A DNA stretch of 64,000 nucleotides, from contig JOFO01000003.1 of assembly GCA_000721275.1 (NCBI GenBank), positions 248,001 to 312,000 of the forward strand. The letters are read 5' to 3'. How positions within the stretch are numbered: the stretch's first letter is position 1; the number at the start of each line of letters is the position of its first letter. Positions 27,344-37,972 of this stretch are shown here, one piece after another. Under the pieces are notes generated by a model. It ran no database searches, was not told the origin of the DNA, and saw nothing but the letters and a program-made list of their open reading frames with translations. This DNA comes from Microtetraspora glauca (lineage in GTDB: Bacteria; Actinomycetota; Actinomycetes; Streptomycetales; Streptomycetaceae). The translations under genes were made by a program, and so were the position numbers.

Positions 27344-28410
27344 TTGTCGGCTGCCCATCCCGCGTAGAAGAGGCCCAGGCCCACGATGACGCACATGCCC
27401 TGGATGATCCAGAACCGGACGACGACCAGGACCTCGGACCACCCCTTGAGTTCGAAGTGGTGCTGGAGGGGGGCCATCCGGAAGACGCGCTTGCCGGTCA
27501 TCTTGAACGAGCCGACCTGGATGACCACGGACATCGTGATCAGCACGAACAGGCCGCCGAGCAGCGCGAGCAGCAGCTCCGTACGGGAGCAGATGGCGAG
27601 ACCGGCGAGCGCGCCGCCGAGCGCGAGGGAGCCGGTGTCGCCCATGAAGATCTTGGCGGGCGAGGTGTTCCACCACAGGAACCCGAAGCAGGCGCCCATG
27701 AGCGCGGAGGCCACGACGGCGAGGTCGAGCGGGTCGCGGACCTCGAAGCAGGCGTTCGGGTTGGTGAGGGTCAGCGCGTTGGCGCAGGACTCCTGGAACT
27801 GCCACAGCCCGATGAAGGTGTAGGCGCCGAAGACCATCACGGAGGCGCCGGTGGCCAGACCGTCCAGACCGTCCGTCAGGTTCACGCCGTTGGACATGGC
27901 CAGGATCATGAAGAGCGCCCAGACCACGAAGAGGACCGGGCCGATCGTCCAGCCGAAGTCCGTGATGAAGGAGAGCTTCTCGGAGGCCGGGGTCAGCCCG
28001 CGCGCGTCCGCGAACTGGAGCGAGAGCACCGCGAAGGCGATGCCCACGATCAGCTGGCCGGCCATCTTCGCCTTGGCCCGCAGGCCCAGCGACCGCTGCT
28101 TGACGATCTTGATGTAGTCGTCGAGGAAGCCGACCAGGCCCATGCCGGCCATCAGGAACAGCACGAGGACGCCCGAGTACGTCGGGTCCTCGCCGGTGAT
28201 GACCTTGGCCAGGGCGTACGCGATGAGCGTGGCCAGGATGAAGGAGATGCCGCCCATGGTGGGCGTGCCCTTCTTCCCGAGGTGGCCGCGCGGGCCGTCG
28301 TCCCGGATGAACTGCCCGTACCCCTTGCGGGCCAGCAGCTTGATGAGCAGCGGGGTGCCGATCAGGGTCAGGAAGAGGCCGATGGCCCCCGCGAAGAGGA
28401 TCTGCCTCAT
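27340..28410 (-). CDS. mraY: MraY, phospho-MurNAc-pentapeptide transferase
   Basis: A 356-aa polytopic enzyme that moves phospho-MurNAc-pentapeptide onto undecaprenyl phosphate, forming lipid I. The motifs [11 protein letters not shown] (near residue 47), [22 protein letters not shown] and the C-terminal [10 protein letters not shown] are all present, and about ten membrane spans are visible. Its ATG overlaps the murF stop (ATGA) and its own stop overlaps murD. Confidence 0.97.
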   Translation of the reverse strand: MRQILFAGAIGLFLTLIGTPLLIKLLARKGYGQFIRDDGPRGHLGKKGTPTMGGISFILATLIAYALAKVITGEDPTYSGVLVLFLMAGMGLVGFLDDYIKIVKQRSLGLRAKAKMAGQLIVGIAFAVLSLQFADARGLTPASEKLSFITDFGWTIGPVLFVVWALFMILAMSNGVNLTDGLDGLATGASVMVFGAYTFIGLWQFQESCANALTLTNPNACFEVRDPLDLAVVASALMGACFGFLWWNTSPAKIFMGDTGSLALGGALAGLAICSRTELLLALLGGLFVLITMSVVIQVGSFKMTGKRVFRMAPLQHHFELKGWSEVLVVVRFWIIQGMCVIVGLGLFYAGWAADK

Positions 28411-29831
28411 CGGCCGGATACCTCGCCCTCAGCGTCGAGCAGCGCGAGCGCGACCTGCTCCAGACCGACCGAGCGGGACGCCTTCACCAGGACCACGTCC
28501 CCCGGGCGCAGCTCCCTGCGCAACAGGTCGACAGCCGCCTGCGCGTCGGACACGTGCACCGACTCCTCACCCCACGAACCCTCGTTATAGGCGCCCAGTT
28601 GCAGCCAGGACGCTTCCCTGTCCCCGACCGCGACGAGCTTGCTGACGTTGAGCCGGACGGCGAGCCGTCCGACCGCGTCGTGCTCGGCCAGCGACGCGTC
28701 ACCGAGCTCGGCCATCTTGCCGAGCACCGCCCACGTGCGGGCCCCCTGGGCCTGTCCGGCCCTGCCCATGGCCGCGAGCGCGCGCAGGGCGGCTCGCATG
28801 GACTCGGGGTTCGCGTTGTAGGCGTCGTTGACGATCGTCACGCCGTCCGGACGCTCGGTGACCTCCATGCGCCAGCGCGACAGGGAGCCTGCCTCGGAGA
28901 GCGCGGTGGCGATCTCGTCGGCGGACATGCCCAGCTCGTGCGCGACGGCGGCCGCTGCGAGCGCGTTCGACACGTGGTGCTCACCGTACAGGCGCAAGGT
29001 CACGTCGCTGCACCCGGTGGGTGTGTGGAGCGTGAAAGAAGGCTGTCCGGTCCCTGTGAGCCGGACGTTCTCGGCACGTACGGCCGCTTCGTCCGCTTCG
29101 CCGAACAGGAGGACGCGGGCCTTGGTGCGGCTCTCCATGGCGCGGACGAGCGGGTCGTCGGCGTTGAGGACCGCCACGCCGCCGTCCTCGGCGGACGGCA
29201 GGGACTCCACGAGCTCGCCCTTGGCCACGGCGATCTGCTCGCGTCCGCCGAACTCGCCGATGTGGGCGGAGCCCACGTTGAGGACGAGACCGATCCGGGG
29301 CGGGGTGAGCCCGGTCAGGTAGCGGATGTGGCCGATGCCGCGGGCGCCCATCTCCAGGACGAGGTGCCGGGTCTCCTCGGTGGCCGTGAGCGCGGTGAGC
29401 GGCAGGCCGATCTCGTTGTTGAGGGAGCCGGGCGTCCAGACGGTGGGCGCGTGGCGTTCGAGGACCTGGGCGATCAGGTCCTTGGTGGAGGTCTTGCCGG
29501 CCGAGCCGGTGAGGGCGACGACATCGGTGCCGAGGCGCTCGACGACCGTGCGGGCGAGGGCGCCCAGCGCGGTCTGCACGTCGTCCACGACGATCGCGGG
29601 GACGCCGAGGGGACGGACGGCGAGCACGGCCGCCGCGCCCGCCGCTACGGCGCGCTCCGCGTAGTCGTGGCCGTCGACGCGTTCCCCGGCGAAGGCGGCG
29701 AAGAGACTGCCGGGCTTCACCTCGCGGGAGTCGATGACGACGGACCCGGTGACCCGGGTGTCCGGATCCGGTATGTCGTGCGCCTGCCCGCCGACGATTT
29801 CGGCGATCTCGGCGAGGGAGAGGGCGATCAC
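28407..29831 (-). CDS. murF: MurF, UDP-MurNAc-tripeptide:D-Ala-D-Ala ligase
   Basis: A 474-aa ligase adding D-Ala-D-Ala to complete the UDP-MurNAc pentapeptide. The ATP loop is [14 protein letters not shown] near residue 105; [13 protein letters not shown] and [15 protein letters not shown] are further family motifs. The GTG start lies 4 bp after the murE stop, and the gene ends in a 4-bp overlap with mraY. Confidence 0.96.
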   Translation of the reverse strand: MIALSLAEIAEIVGGQAHDIPDPDTRVTGSVVIDSREVKPGSLFAAFAGERVDGHDYAERAVAAGAAAVLAVRPLGVPAIVVDDVQTALGALARTVVERLGTDVVALTGSAGKTSTKDLIAQVLERHAPTVWTPGSLNNEIGLPLTALTATEETRHLVLEMGARGIGHIRYLTGLTPPRIGLVLNVGSAHIGEFGGREQIAVAKGELVESLPSAEDGGVAVLNADDPLVRAMESRTKARVLLFGEADEAAVRAENVRLTGTGQPSFTLHTPTGCSDVTLRLYGEHHVSNALAAAAVAHELGMSADEIATALSEAGSLSRWRMEVTERPDGVTIVNDAYNANPESMRAALRALAAMGRAGQAQGARTWAVLGKMAELGDASLAEHDAVGRLAVRLNVSKLVAVGDREASWLQLGAYNEGSWGEESVHVSDAQAAVDLLRRELRPGDVVLVKASRSVGLEQVALALLDAEGEVSGR

Positions 29832-29835
29832 TGCT

Positions 29836-31530
29836 TCATCCCTGACTGTTCTGGTGACGGTGTTCGGTCGCCGCGGCGGCCGGTGTCCCGGTCGCCGCCT
29901 CGATCGCTTCGCGGAGGACCCGGCGGTCGTCGAAGGGACGGACCTGCCCGGCGATCTCCTGGCCCTGCTCGTGGCCCTTGCCGGCGACCAGGACGGTGTC
30001 GCCCGGCCGGGCGCGGGCCACGGCCGCGGCGATCGCGGCGGCCCGGTCGGGTTCGACCAGGACGTCTCCGCGCTCGGCGGCGGGCACCTCGGCGGCGCCC
30101 GCGAGCATCGCGGTGAGGATCGCGAGCGGGTCCTCGGAGCGGGGGTTGTCCGAGGTGAGGACGGCGGTGTCGGCGAGCCGGGCGGCGGCGCCGCCCATGG
30201 GGCCGCGCTTGGTGGTGTCCCGGTCGCCGCCGCAGCCGATGACCACGTGCAGCCGGCCCTCGGTGACCTCGCGCAGCGAGCGCAGCACGGACTCGACGGC
30301 GTCGGTCTTGTGCGCGTAGTCGACGACGGCGAGGTACGGCTGGCCGGCGTCGACGCGCTCCAGGCGGCCGGGGACGCCGGGGACGGCGGCGACGCCGTCG
30401 GCGGCGGTCCGCGGGTCGAGCCCGGCGGTCGCGAGGGTCGCGATGGCGGCGAGGGTGTTGGCGACGTTGAAGGGGCCGGGCAGCGGGGCGGTGGCGGGGA
30501 TCCGCACGCCCTCGGGGCCGACGGCCGTGAAGGTGGAGCTCGCGGCGCCCAGGACGACGTCCTCGGCGCGCCAGTCGGCGTCGGGGCGGCCCTCGGCGGA
30601 GAAGGTGACGACCGGGACGCCCGCCTCCTTCACGAGCCGGCGGCCGTACTCGTCGTCGGCGTTGACGACGCCGGTCCGGCTGCGCCCGGGGGTGAAGAGG
30701 CTCGCCTTGGCCTGGAAGTAGTCCTCCATGTCGGAGTGGAACTCCATGTGCTCCGGGCTGAGGTTGTTGAAGACGGCGACGTCGAAGACGCAGCCGTCGA
30801 CCCGGCCGAGCACCAGGGCGTGGCTGGAGACCTCCATGGCGACGGCCTCGACGCCCCGCTCGCGCATGACGGCGAAGAGGGCCTGGAGGTCGGTGGCCTC
30901 GGGGGTGGTGCGCTCGGACTTGATGCGCTCGTCGCCGATCCGCATCTCGACGGTGCCGACCAGCCCGGTGTGCTTGCCGGCGCCGCGCAGTCCGCCCTCG
31001 ACGAGGTAGGCGGTGGTGGTCTTGCCGGAGGTGCCGGTGATGCCGATCTGGAGCAGGTCCGCGCCGGGGCGGCCGTAGATCTCGGCGGCGAGTTCGCCCA
31101 TCCGGCGGCGCGGGTCGTCGACGACGAGGACCGGCAGGCCGGTGGCGGCGGCGCGGTCGGCTCCGGCCGGGTCGGTGAGGACCGCGGCGGCGCCGAGGCC
31201 GGCGGCCTGGGCGGCGAAGTCGGCGCCGTGCAGGCGGGCGCCGGCGAGGGCCGCGTACACGTCCCCGGGGCGTACCGCCCGGGAGTCGTGGGTGATTCCC
31301 GAGACGGGGACGGCGCGGGCGGCGTCGGGGATCTCGGTGCCCAGCCGTGCCGCGAGCTCGCCCAGGGGTGTCGGGCGGGCCCGCTCCGGGCGGGGCGGGG
31401 TGGTTCGGGACTGATCAGCGTGTGGCACGGCGGTGAGCGTACCGGGCGCACCCTGCGGGGGACCAAACGAGCCGGGGGCGTCGCCGGAGTTCGATTTCCG
31501 GTTCCCGGAGTGGGGGGTGATCGTCGTCAC
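29836..31530 (-). CDS. murE: MurE, UDP-MurNAc-dipeptide:diaminopimelate ligase
   Basis: A 564-aa ligase that adds the diamino acid at position 3; Streptomyces use LL-diaminopimelate. GITGTSGKTTTAYLV is the ATP loop and TSDNPRSEDP is the diaminopimelate-recognition motif (DNPR). The N-terminus has an extension of about 55 Pro/Ser-rich residues. The GTG start at 31530 has GGGAG 9 nt upstream; a later GTG (VPHADQ) would remove about 35 of them. The gap to ftsI is 18 bp. Confidence 0.94.
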   Translation of the reverse strand: MTTITPHSGNRKSNSGDAPGSFGPPQGAPGTLTAVPHADQSRTTPPRPERARPTPLGELAARLGTEIPDAARAVPVSGITHDSRAVRPGDVYAALAGARLHGADFAAQAAGLGAAAVLTDPAGADRAAATGLPVLVVDDPRRRMGELAAEIYGRPGADLLQIGITGTSGKTTTAYLVEGGLRGAGKHTGLVGTVEMRIGDERIKSERTTPEATDLQALFAVMRERGVEAVAMEVSSHALVLGRVDGCVFDVAVFNNLSPEHMEFHSDMEDYFQAKASLFTPGRSRTGVVNADDEYGRRLVKEAGVPVVTFSAEGRPDADWRAEDVVLGAASSTFTAVGPEGVRIPATAPLPGPFNVANTLAAIATLATAGLDPRTAADGVAAVPGVPGRLERVDAGQPYLAVVDYAHKTDAVESVLRSLREVTEGRLHVVIGCGGDRDTTKRGPMGGAAARLADTAVLTSDNPRSEDPLAILTAMLAGAAEVPAAERGDVLVEPDRAAAIAAAVARARPGDTVLVAGKGHEQGQEIAGQVRPFDDRRVLREAIEAATGTPAAAATEHRHQNSQG

Positions 31531-31548
31531 TGGTGGTGCTCCCGGGGG

Positions 31549-33564
31549 TCACGGGGTGGGTTCGAAGGTGACCGGCAGGCGCGGCGGTTCGCTGCCGGTG
31601 GGTGCCACGTGGAGGGTCTTGAGCGCGAACTCCATGACCTTCTTGTAGATGGGGCCGCAGATCTGGCCGCCGAAGTAGCTGCCCTTGGTGGGGTTCTGGA
31701 TGGCGCAGTAGACGGTGACGCGGGGCTGGTCGGCGGGGGCGAAGCCGGCGAAGGAGGCGGTGTAGCCCTTGTAGCGGCCGAGTTCGGGGTCGACGCGGTT
31801 GGCGGTGCCGGTCTTGCCGGCGACGCGGTAGCCCGGGATGGCGGCCCGGGTGCCGGTGCCCTCGCGGTCGTCGACGACGGATTCCAGCATCTGGGCGAGG
31901 GTCTTGGCGGTCTGTTCGCTGACGACCCGGTGCTCGGCGGGCTTGGGGGCGGGGGTGAAGCGCCCGTCGGGGCCCTTGGTGCCGCGGACCAGGCTGGGTT
32001 CGATCCGTACGCCGCCGTTGGCGACGGTGGAGAAGACGGAGGCGGCCTGGAGGGCGTTGACGGAGAGGCCCTGGCCGAAGGGGATGGTGTACTGCTGGGA
32101 GGTCGACCAGTCCTCGGGCTTGGCGAGGATGCCGGGGGTCTCGCCGGGGAAGCCGAGGCCGGTGGGGCTGCCGATGCCGAAGCGGCGGAGGTAGCCGTCG
32201 AGGATGCGGTTGGACTCGGCCTGGTCCTTGCCGAGCTGGCCGGTGGCGAGGATGGTGCCGATGTTGCTGGACTTGGCGAGGACGCCGTTGAGCGTCAGGT
32301 ACCAGGTCTTGTGGTCGATGTCGTCCTTGAAGAGCCGGTCGCCGCGGTGGAGCCGGTTGGGGACGACGACGTGGGTGTCGGCGGTGGCCTTGCCCTCCTC
32401 CAGCACGGCGGCCATGGACATGACCTTGCTGGTGGAGCCGGGTTCGTAGGCGTCCTGGAGGGCGGCGTTGCCCATGGCGGCGGCGTTGGCGGCGGAGAGG
32501 TCGTTGGGGTCGAAGCCGGGCGCGTTGGCCATGGCGAGGACCTCGCCGGTGCGGGTGTCCTGGACGATGACGTAGCCGCGGTCGGCCCGGGACTTGCGGA
32601 CCTGTTCGGTGATGGCCTGCTGGGCGGCCCACTGGATGTCCCGGTCGATGGTGAGCTCGATGTCGGAGCCGGGGACGGCGGGGGTGCCCTGGGAGCCGGC
32701 GGTGGGGACCTGCCGGCCGCCGGAGGCGGTGAAGCGGATCTTCCCGTCGCGGCCGGCGAGTTCGGTGTCGAGCATGGACTCGACGCCGCCGGCGCCGCGG
32801 CCCTCGGCGTTGACGTATCCCAGTATCCCGGCGCCGAGTTCGCCGTTCGGGTAGACCCGCTTGGTGCTGGGCTCGCTGAGGACGCCGCCGAGCAGGTTGA
32901 CGCCGGTGCCGCCGGGCTCCTGGGACTTCTCGGCGTAGACCTTCTTGAGGTCCTTGATCTGGTTCCACACCTGCGGGGTCTGCTTGCGGGCCAGCAGCGT
33001 GTAGCGGGACTTGGGGGTGCGGAGCTTCTTGGCGAGCTCCGCCGGTTCCTTGCCGAGGATCGGGGCGAGCAGCGCGGCGGCCTGCTCGGGCGCGTCGCGG
33101 CGCTTGGACTCCTCGGGGGTGAAGAGCTTGGGGTCGGCGGTGATGTCGTAGGCGTCGACGCTGGTGGCGAGGGCGATGCCGTTGCGGTCGGTGATCTCGC
33201 CGCGCTCGGCGGAGAGCGTGTACTCCTGGAAGCGGTACCTGTCGGCCTTGGCGGCGTACGCGCTGGCGTCGACGGCCTGGACCTGGAGCAGCCGCACCAC
33301 GAAGACGAGCATGACGAGGGTGAGGCCGACGGAGATCAGCCGCAGCCGGGGCCGGGGGCGGCCGAGCTTGATGGTGCGCGGCTTGCGGGCCTGCGGCCGG
33401 GGCGCGGGGCGGCGGGTGGCCGGCCGTGCTCCGGGGCGCGGGGCGCGGGCGCCGGATCCGCCCCGGGGGATGCCGCCGGAGGCCGCTCCGGAGCCGGCGG
33501 GCCGGGGTCGGGAGGGCCGGGCGGGGCCGGGGACGCGGCGGCGCGGGGGCTCCTGGGAGGGCAC
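31549..33564 (-). CDS. ftsI: FtsI / PBP3, septal D,D-transpeptidase
   Basis: A 671-aa class B penicillin-binding protein cross-linking septal peptidoglycan. A Pro/Arg-rich cytoplasmic region of about 70 residues precedes one membrane span (LISVGLTLVMLVFVVRLL), the dimerisation domain (GEITDRNG) and the transpeptidase domain. The active-site motifs are S377-T-S-K380, S432-S-N434 and K584-T-G586. The GTG start is 7 bp after ftsL. In Streptomyces FtsI is needed for sporulation septa rather than for viability. Confidence 0.95.
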   Translation of the reverse strand: MPSQEPPRRRVPGPARPSRPRPAGSGAASGGIPRGGSGARAPRPGARPATRRPAPRPQARKPRTIKLGRPRPRLRLISVGLTLVMLVFVVRLLQVQAVDASAYAAKADRYRFQEYTLSAERGEITDRNGIALATSVDAYDITADPKLFTPEESKRRDAPEQAAALLAPILGKEPAELAKKLRTPKSRYTLLARKQTPQVWNQIKDLKKVYAEKSQEPGGTGVNLLGGVLSEPSTKRVYPNGELGAGILGYVNAEGRGAGGVESMLDTELAGRDGKIRFTASGGRQVPTAGSQGTPAVPGSDIELTIDRDIQWAAQQAITEQVRKSRADRGYVIVQDTRTGEVLAMANAPGFDPNDLSAANAAAMGNAALQDAYEPGSTSKVMSMAAVLEEGKATADTHVVVPNRLHRGDRLFKDDIDHKTWYLTLNGVLAKSSNIGTILATGQLGKDQAESNRILDGYLRRFGIGSPTGLGFPGETPGILAKPEDWSTSQQYTIPFGQGLSVNALQAASVFSTVANGGVRIEPSLVRGTKGPDGRFTPAPKPAEHRVVSEQTAKTLAQMLESVVDDREGTGTRAAIPGYRVAGKTGTANRVDPELGRYKGYTASFAGFAPADQPRVTVYCAIQNPTKGSYFGGQICGPIYKKVMEFALKTLHVAPTGSEPPRLPVTFEPTP

Positions 33565-33571
33565 TGCTCGG

Positions 33572-34117
33572 TCACCTGCCGGAGGTCGTGGGGGCGGTCG
33601 GGGCGGTCGCGGTGGCGGTCGCGGTGGCGGTCGCGGTGGCGGTCGGCTCCGGGGCGGTGCCCGCGCCGGGCGCGGGCGGCCGCGTACCGGAGGCGGCGGG
33701 GTCGCCGGTGCGGTCCGGGGCGCGGGACGGCGTCCGGGAGGGCTTCGGGGAGGGGGCGACGGTGGGCACGCCGAGCACCTTGCCGTCGGGCCCGAGGAAG
33801 GCGGGGCTGCCGCCGGGGACCATGCCGAGCTCGCGGGCGCGGCGCTCCAGGGCGTCGGGTGCGGCGTAGGCGTCGACGTCGCGCTGGAGGGCCTGTTCCT
33901 CGTCGGTGAGCTCGGTGGTGCGGTCCTTGAGCTCGCGCAGCTCGAAGGAGCCCTGGTTGAGGGCGGAGTTCAGCAGCAGCAGGGTGATGAGGCCGCCGCC
34001 GAGGAGGAGGACGACGAGCAGGACGAAGGGGGTGCGGGCGGCCGTGCTGGGTCCGGACGGCATGAGCTGTCCGAGCCGCGCGGCCCGGCCTTTGAGCGGC
34101 CCCCTCGCCGCGCTCAC
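33572..34117 (-). CDS. ftsL: FtsL-like septum formation protein with Ala-Thr repeat tail
   Basis: A 181-aa bitopic protein. One membrane span (about residues 30-50, [19 protein letters not shown]) is followed by a leucine-zipper-like coiled coil ([21 protein letters not shown]) typical of FtsL, which pairs with DivIC and FtsQ. The C-terminal third is Pro/Ala/Thr-rich and ends in an alternating TATATATATATAT stretch before [10 protein letters not shown], encoded by a short tandem repeat. The start GTG overlaps the rsmH stop (GTGA). The identification rests on position plus topology, as FtsL sequences diverge strongly. Confidence 0.9.
   Translation of the reverse strand: MSAARGPLKGRAARLGQLMPSGPSTAARTPFVLLVVLLLGGGLITLLLLNSALNQGSFELRELKDRTTELTDEEQALQRDVDAYAAPDALERRARELGMVPGGSPAFLGPDGKVLGVPTVAPSPKPSRTPSRAPDRTGDPAASGTRPPAPGAGTAPEPTATATATATATATAPTAPTTSGR
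33603..33656 (+). repeat. 12-bp tandem repeat inside ftsL
   Basis: The unit GGTCGCGGTGGC is repeated about four times without interruption and encodes the Thr-Ala tail of FtsL on the minus strand. The unit length is a multiple of three, so copy number changes keep the reading frame. Confidence 0.85.
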
Positions 34118-35070
34118 AGCACGTCCTCCCGGATGCGCTCGGCGCCCCGCAGCCGGGCGGGGGCGGCCCGGCGGTTCTCGGCCACCTCCTCCTCGGTGGG
34201 GAGCTCGGCGCCGCGGGTGAGGAGCTTGAGGCGGGGCTGGTACTGCTCGGGGACGACCGGGAGGCCGGGCGGCGCGGTGGTGGCGGCGCCGGCCGCGAAG
34301 ACCTGCTTGACGAGCCGGTCCTCCAGGGAGTGGTACGAGAGGACCGCGATCCGGCCGCCGACGGCGAGGGCCTTCACGGCGGCCGGGATCGCCCGCTCCA
34401 GGACGCTCAGTTCGCCGTTGACCTCGATGCGCAGGGCCTGGAAGGTGCGCTTGGCGGGGTTGCCGCCGGTGCGCTTGGCGGCCTGCGGGAGGGCGTCGCG
34501 GATGAGTTCGACGAGCCGGGCGCTGGTGGTGAAGGGTTCCTTCTCGCGCTCCCGGACGATGGCGGAGACGATCCGCTTGGCCTGCTTCTCCTCGCCGTAG
34601 GCACGCAGGATGCGGACGAGTTCGCCGGGCGGGTAGGTGTTGAGGACCTCGGCGGCGCTCATGCCGGTCGTCTGGTCCATGCGCATGTCGAGCGGGGCGT
34701 CCTGGGCGTAGGCGAAGCCGCGGTCGGCCTCGTCCAGCTGCATGGAGGAGACGCCCAGGTCGAACAGGACGCCGTCGGCCTTGTCGATGCCGAGCCGGTC
34801 GAGGACCTCGGGCAGCTCGTCGTAGACGGCGTGGACGAGGGTGGCGCGGTCGCCGTACGGGGCGAGCCGCTCGCCGGAGAGGCGCAGGGCCTCCTTGTCG
34901 CGGTCGAGGGCGACGAGCCGGGCCTCGGGGAAGGCGCGGAGCAGGGCCTCGCTGTGTCCGCCGAGGCCCAGGGTGCAGTCGACGACGACGGCGCCGGGGC
35001 GCTGGAGGGCAGGGGCCAACATGTCCAGGCACCGCTGGAGCATCACCGGGACGTGTCGGTCGTTGCTCAA
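34114..35070 (-). CDS. rsmH: RsmH (MraW), 16S rRNA m4C1402 methyltransferase
   Basis: A 318-aa SAM-dependent methyltransferase modifying the decoding centre of 16S r[16 protein letters not shown] at the start, the SAM loop [14 protein letters not shown] and the [19 protein letters not shown] block are diagnostic. The start is TTG at 35070, chosen because GAGAGGG lies 5 nt upstream and a stop codon (35080-35082) closes the frame just before. It is the first gene of the dcw unit, and no mraZ lies upstream. Confidence 0.95.
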   Translation of the reverse strand: MSNDRHVPVMLQRCLDMLAPALQRPGAVVVDCTLGLGGHSEALLRAFPEARLVALDRDKEALRLSGERLAPYGDRATLVHAVYDELPEVLDRLGIDKADGVLFDLGVSSMQLDEADRGFAYAQDAPLDMRMDQTTGMSAAEVLNTYPPGELVRILRAYGEEKQAKRIVSAIVREREKEPFTTSARLVELIRDALPQAAKRTGGNPAKRTFQALRIEVNGELSVLERAIPAAVKALAVGGRIAVLSYHSLEDRLVKQVFAAGAATTAPPGLPVVPEQYQPRLKLLTRGAELPTEEEVAENRRAAPARLRGAERIREDVL

Positions 35071-35187
35071 CGCACCCTCTCAGAACGGGCACGGCGAGCG
35101 GGTAAGGGGGCGAGCCGTGGGTGCCGCCGCGCACACGGGGGGAGAAACCGCTGCAAAACGCTCGATTGTCTCCGGGAACTCCGCGTC

Positions 35188-35215
35188 ACTCTAGTCCACG
35201 GACGGGGCCGGTCAA
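35188..35215 (-). promoter_or_regulatory. Promoter of the dcw cluster upstream of rsmH
   Basis: On the minus strand TTGACC (35210-35215), a 16-nt spacer and TAGAGT (35188-35193) match the vegetative sigma-HrdB consensus well. Transcription would start near 35181, giving a leader of about 110 nt before the TTG of rsmH. Confidence 0.65.
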
Positions 35216-35378
35216 TCAACCGGCTGGCGCGTCGCGCGGCGCCGGGCGCGGGGGCGGGGGTTCCGGGCGGGTCACCCGGTCGGCGGCGTCCGGCGCGCGC
35301 TGTGGGGCGGCTCACACGCCCGCCGGCCGGCGCGTCGCGTCCGCTTCTCGGGGACGGCGCCGCGGGACGCGCTTGACC

Positions 35379-35387
35379 TGTGGAGAA
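35379..35387 (-). promoter_or_regulatory. DnaA-box-like site, one mismatch
   Basis: The minus strand reads TTCTCCACA, one base from the Streptomyces DnaA-box consensus TTGTCCACA, in opposite orientation to the exact box 72 bp away. Confidence 0.35.
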
Positions 35388-35458
35388 GCGTTCCGGCAGT
35401 GCCCCAGCACACGTTCCGCCACCGCGTAAGACGACAAACCCCGGCATTTCCTCCGCAG

Positions 35459-35467
35459 TTGTCCACA
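35459..35467 (+). promoter_or_regulatory. DnaA box, exact consensus
   Basis: TTGTCCACA is the exact preferred 9-mer of Streptomyces DnaA. It stands 110 bp upstream of moxR in the dcw/moxR divergent region. A 9-mer occurs by chance, so function needs proof. Confidence 0.45.
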
Positions 35468-35576
35468 GGCGAGTGACAGGGCCCGGCCGTCCCCACAAGA
35501 ATGCTCGGGTGACACCCCCCGTACATCCCACCCGGGGGCAGGTGTCCGTGTTCCTGCAAGGCCGAGGAGGGCCGGG

Positions 35577-36589
<1,013 letters not shown>

Positions 36590-36593
<4 letters not shown>

Positions 36594-37972
36594 TGGCGAC
36601 CCCCGCCGCACCCCGGGGGCAGCGCGCCGACGACCGCGACGGGCCGCGGGCCGAGGACGGCCGGGGCGGTCTGCGGGCCGCCCTCGCGGGCCTCACCACC
36701 CGCGGCCGGTCCTTCCTGGCCGCCGGGGCCGCCGCCGCCGTCTGCGCCTACGTGCTCGGCCAGGCCGACCTGCTCCGGGTCGGCCTGCTGCTCGCCGCCC
36801 TCCCGCTGATCTGCGCCGTCGTCCTGCACCGCACCCGCTACCGGGTCGCCACGTCCCGCCTGCTCACCCCGCGGCGGGTGGAGGCCGGCACCGAGGCCCG
36901 CGTCCAGCTCCGCATGGAGAACGTCGCCAAGCTCCCCACCGGGCTGCTGATGCTCCAGGACCACGTGCCGTACATGCTCGGCCCCCGCCCCCGCTTCGTC
37001 CTGGACCGGGTCGAGGCCGGCGGCCGGCGCGAGGTCTCCTACCGGGTCCGCTCCGACCTGCGCGGACGCTTCCCGCTGGGGCCGCTCCAGCTGCGGCTGA
37101 GCGACCCCTTCGGCATGTGCGAGCTCACCCGCTCCTTCAGCGCGTACGACACCCTCACCGTCGTCCCGCGCACCGCCCCCCTGCCCGCCGTCCGGCTCGG
37201 CGGCGAGGCGTCCGGCCACGGCGACGGGCAGCAGCGCGCGCTGGCCCTCGCCGGCGACGACGACGTCATCCCGCGCGCGTACCGGCACGGCGACGACCTG
37301 CGCCGGGTCCACTGGCGCTCCACCGCCCGGTACGGCGAGCTGATGGTCCGCCGCGAGGAGCAGCCGCAGCGCTCCCACTGCACCGTCCTGCTCGACACCC
37401 GCCGGTCCGGCTACCAGGGCTCCGGACCCGACTCGGCCTTCGAATGGGCCGTCTCCGGCGCCGCCTCGGTGCTCACCCACATGCTGGAGCGCGGCTACGC
37501 CGTCCGGCTGCTCACCGACACCGGCAGCGCGGTCCCCGGCGTGGGCTCCGACGGCTACACCGGGGCGTCCTCCGCCGACTCCTCGGAGACGGCCGGCCTG
37601 ATGATGGACACCCTCGCGGTCGTCGACCACTCCGACGGCGCCGGCCTCTCCCGCGCCTCCGACGTACTGCGCACCGGGAGCGACGGCCTGCTCGTCGCCT
37701 TCCTCGGCGACCTCGACGAGGAGCAGGGCGCGCTGGCCGCCCGGATGCGCGGACGGGCCGGCGCGGCCGTCGCCTTCCTCCTGGACTCCGGCACCTGGCT
37801 CACCGGCGGCGCCGCGGCCGGGGCCGTCGAGACCCGGGTCCGGCAGCTGCGCGAGGCCGGCTGGACCGTCGTCTCCGTCCCGCCCGGCGCCCGCGTGGCC
37901 GACCTCTGGCAGCAGGCCGCCGGCGCGCCGCGGGAGAGCACCGCCGCAGACAGCTACGGAGGATGGGCATGA
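36590..37972 (+). CDS. DUF58 domain protein, MoxR partner
   Basis: A 460-aa protein with two close membrane spans near residues 38-78, then a beta-rich region and the DUF58 signature ([31 protein letters not shown] in the protein, here at about residues 222-252), followed by a VWA-like domain. The function is unknown beyond the association with MoxR ATPases. GTG at 36590 gives a GTGA overlap with moxR; ATG at 36593 is equally possible. It overlaps the next gene by 4 bp (ATGA). Confidence 0.9.

Larger units (their letters stand above)
35071..35576. other. 506-nt divergent intergenic region between dcw and the moxR operon
   Basis: No coding sequence is convincing here. It contains a clear promoter toward rsmH, two DnaA-box-like 9-mers, and a TTGACC at 35373-35378 without a matching -10 on the plus strand. 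The segment 35380-35520 is less GC-rich than its neighbours. The moxR promoter must lie in the last 200 nt but I cannot fix it. Confidence 0.6.

Noticed and set aside
35379..35467. Replication origin at the DnaA-like boxes
   Set aside because: Only two boxes, no dnaA/dnaN/gyr neighbours; the Streptomyces origin carries many boxes elsewhere.
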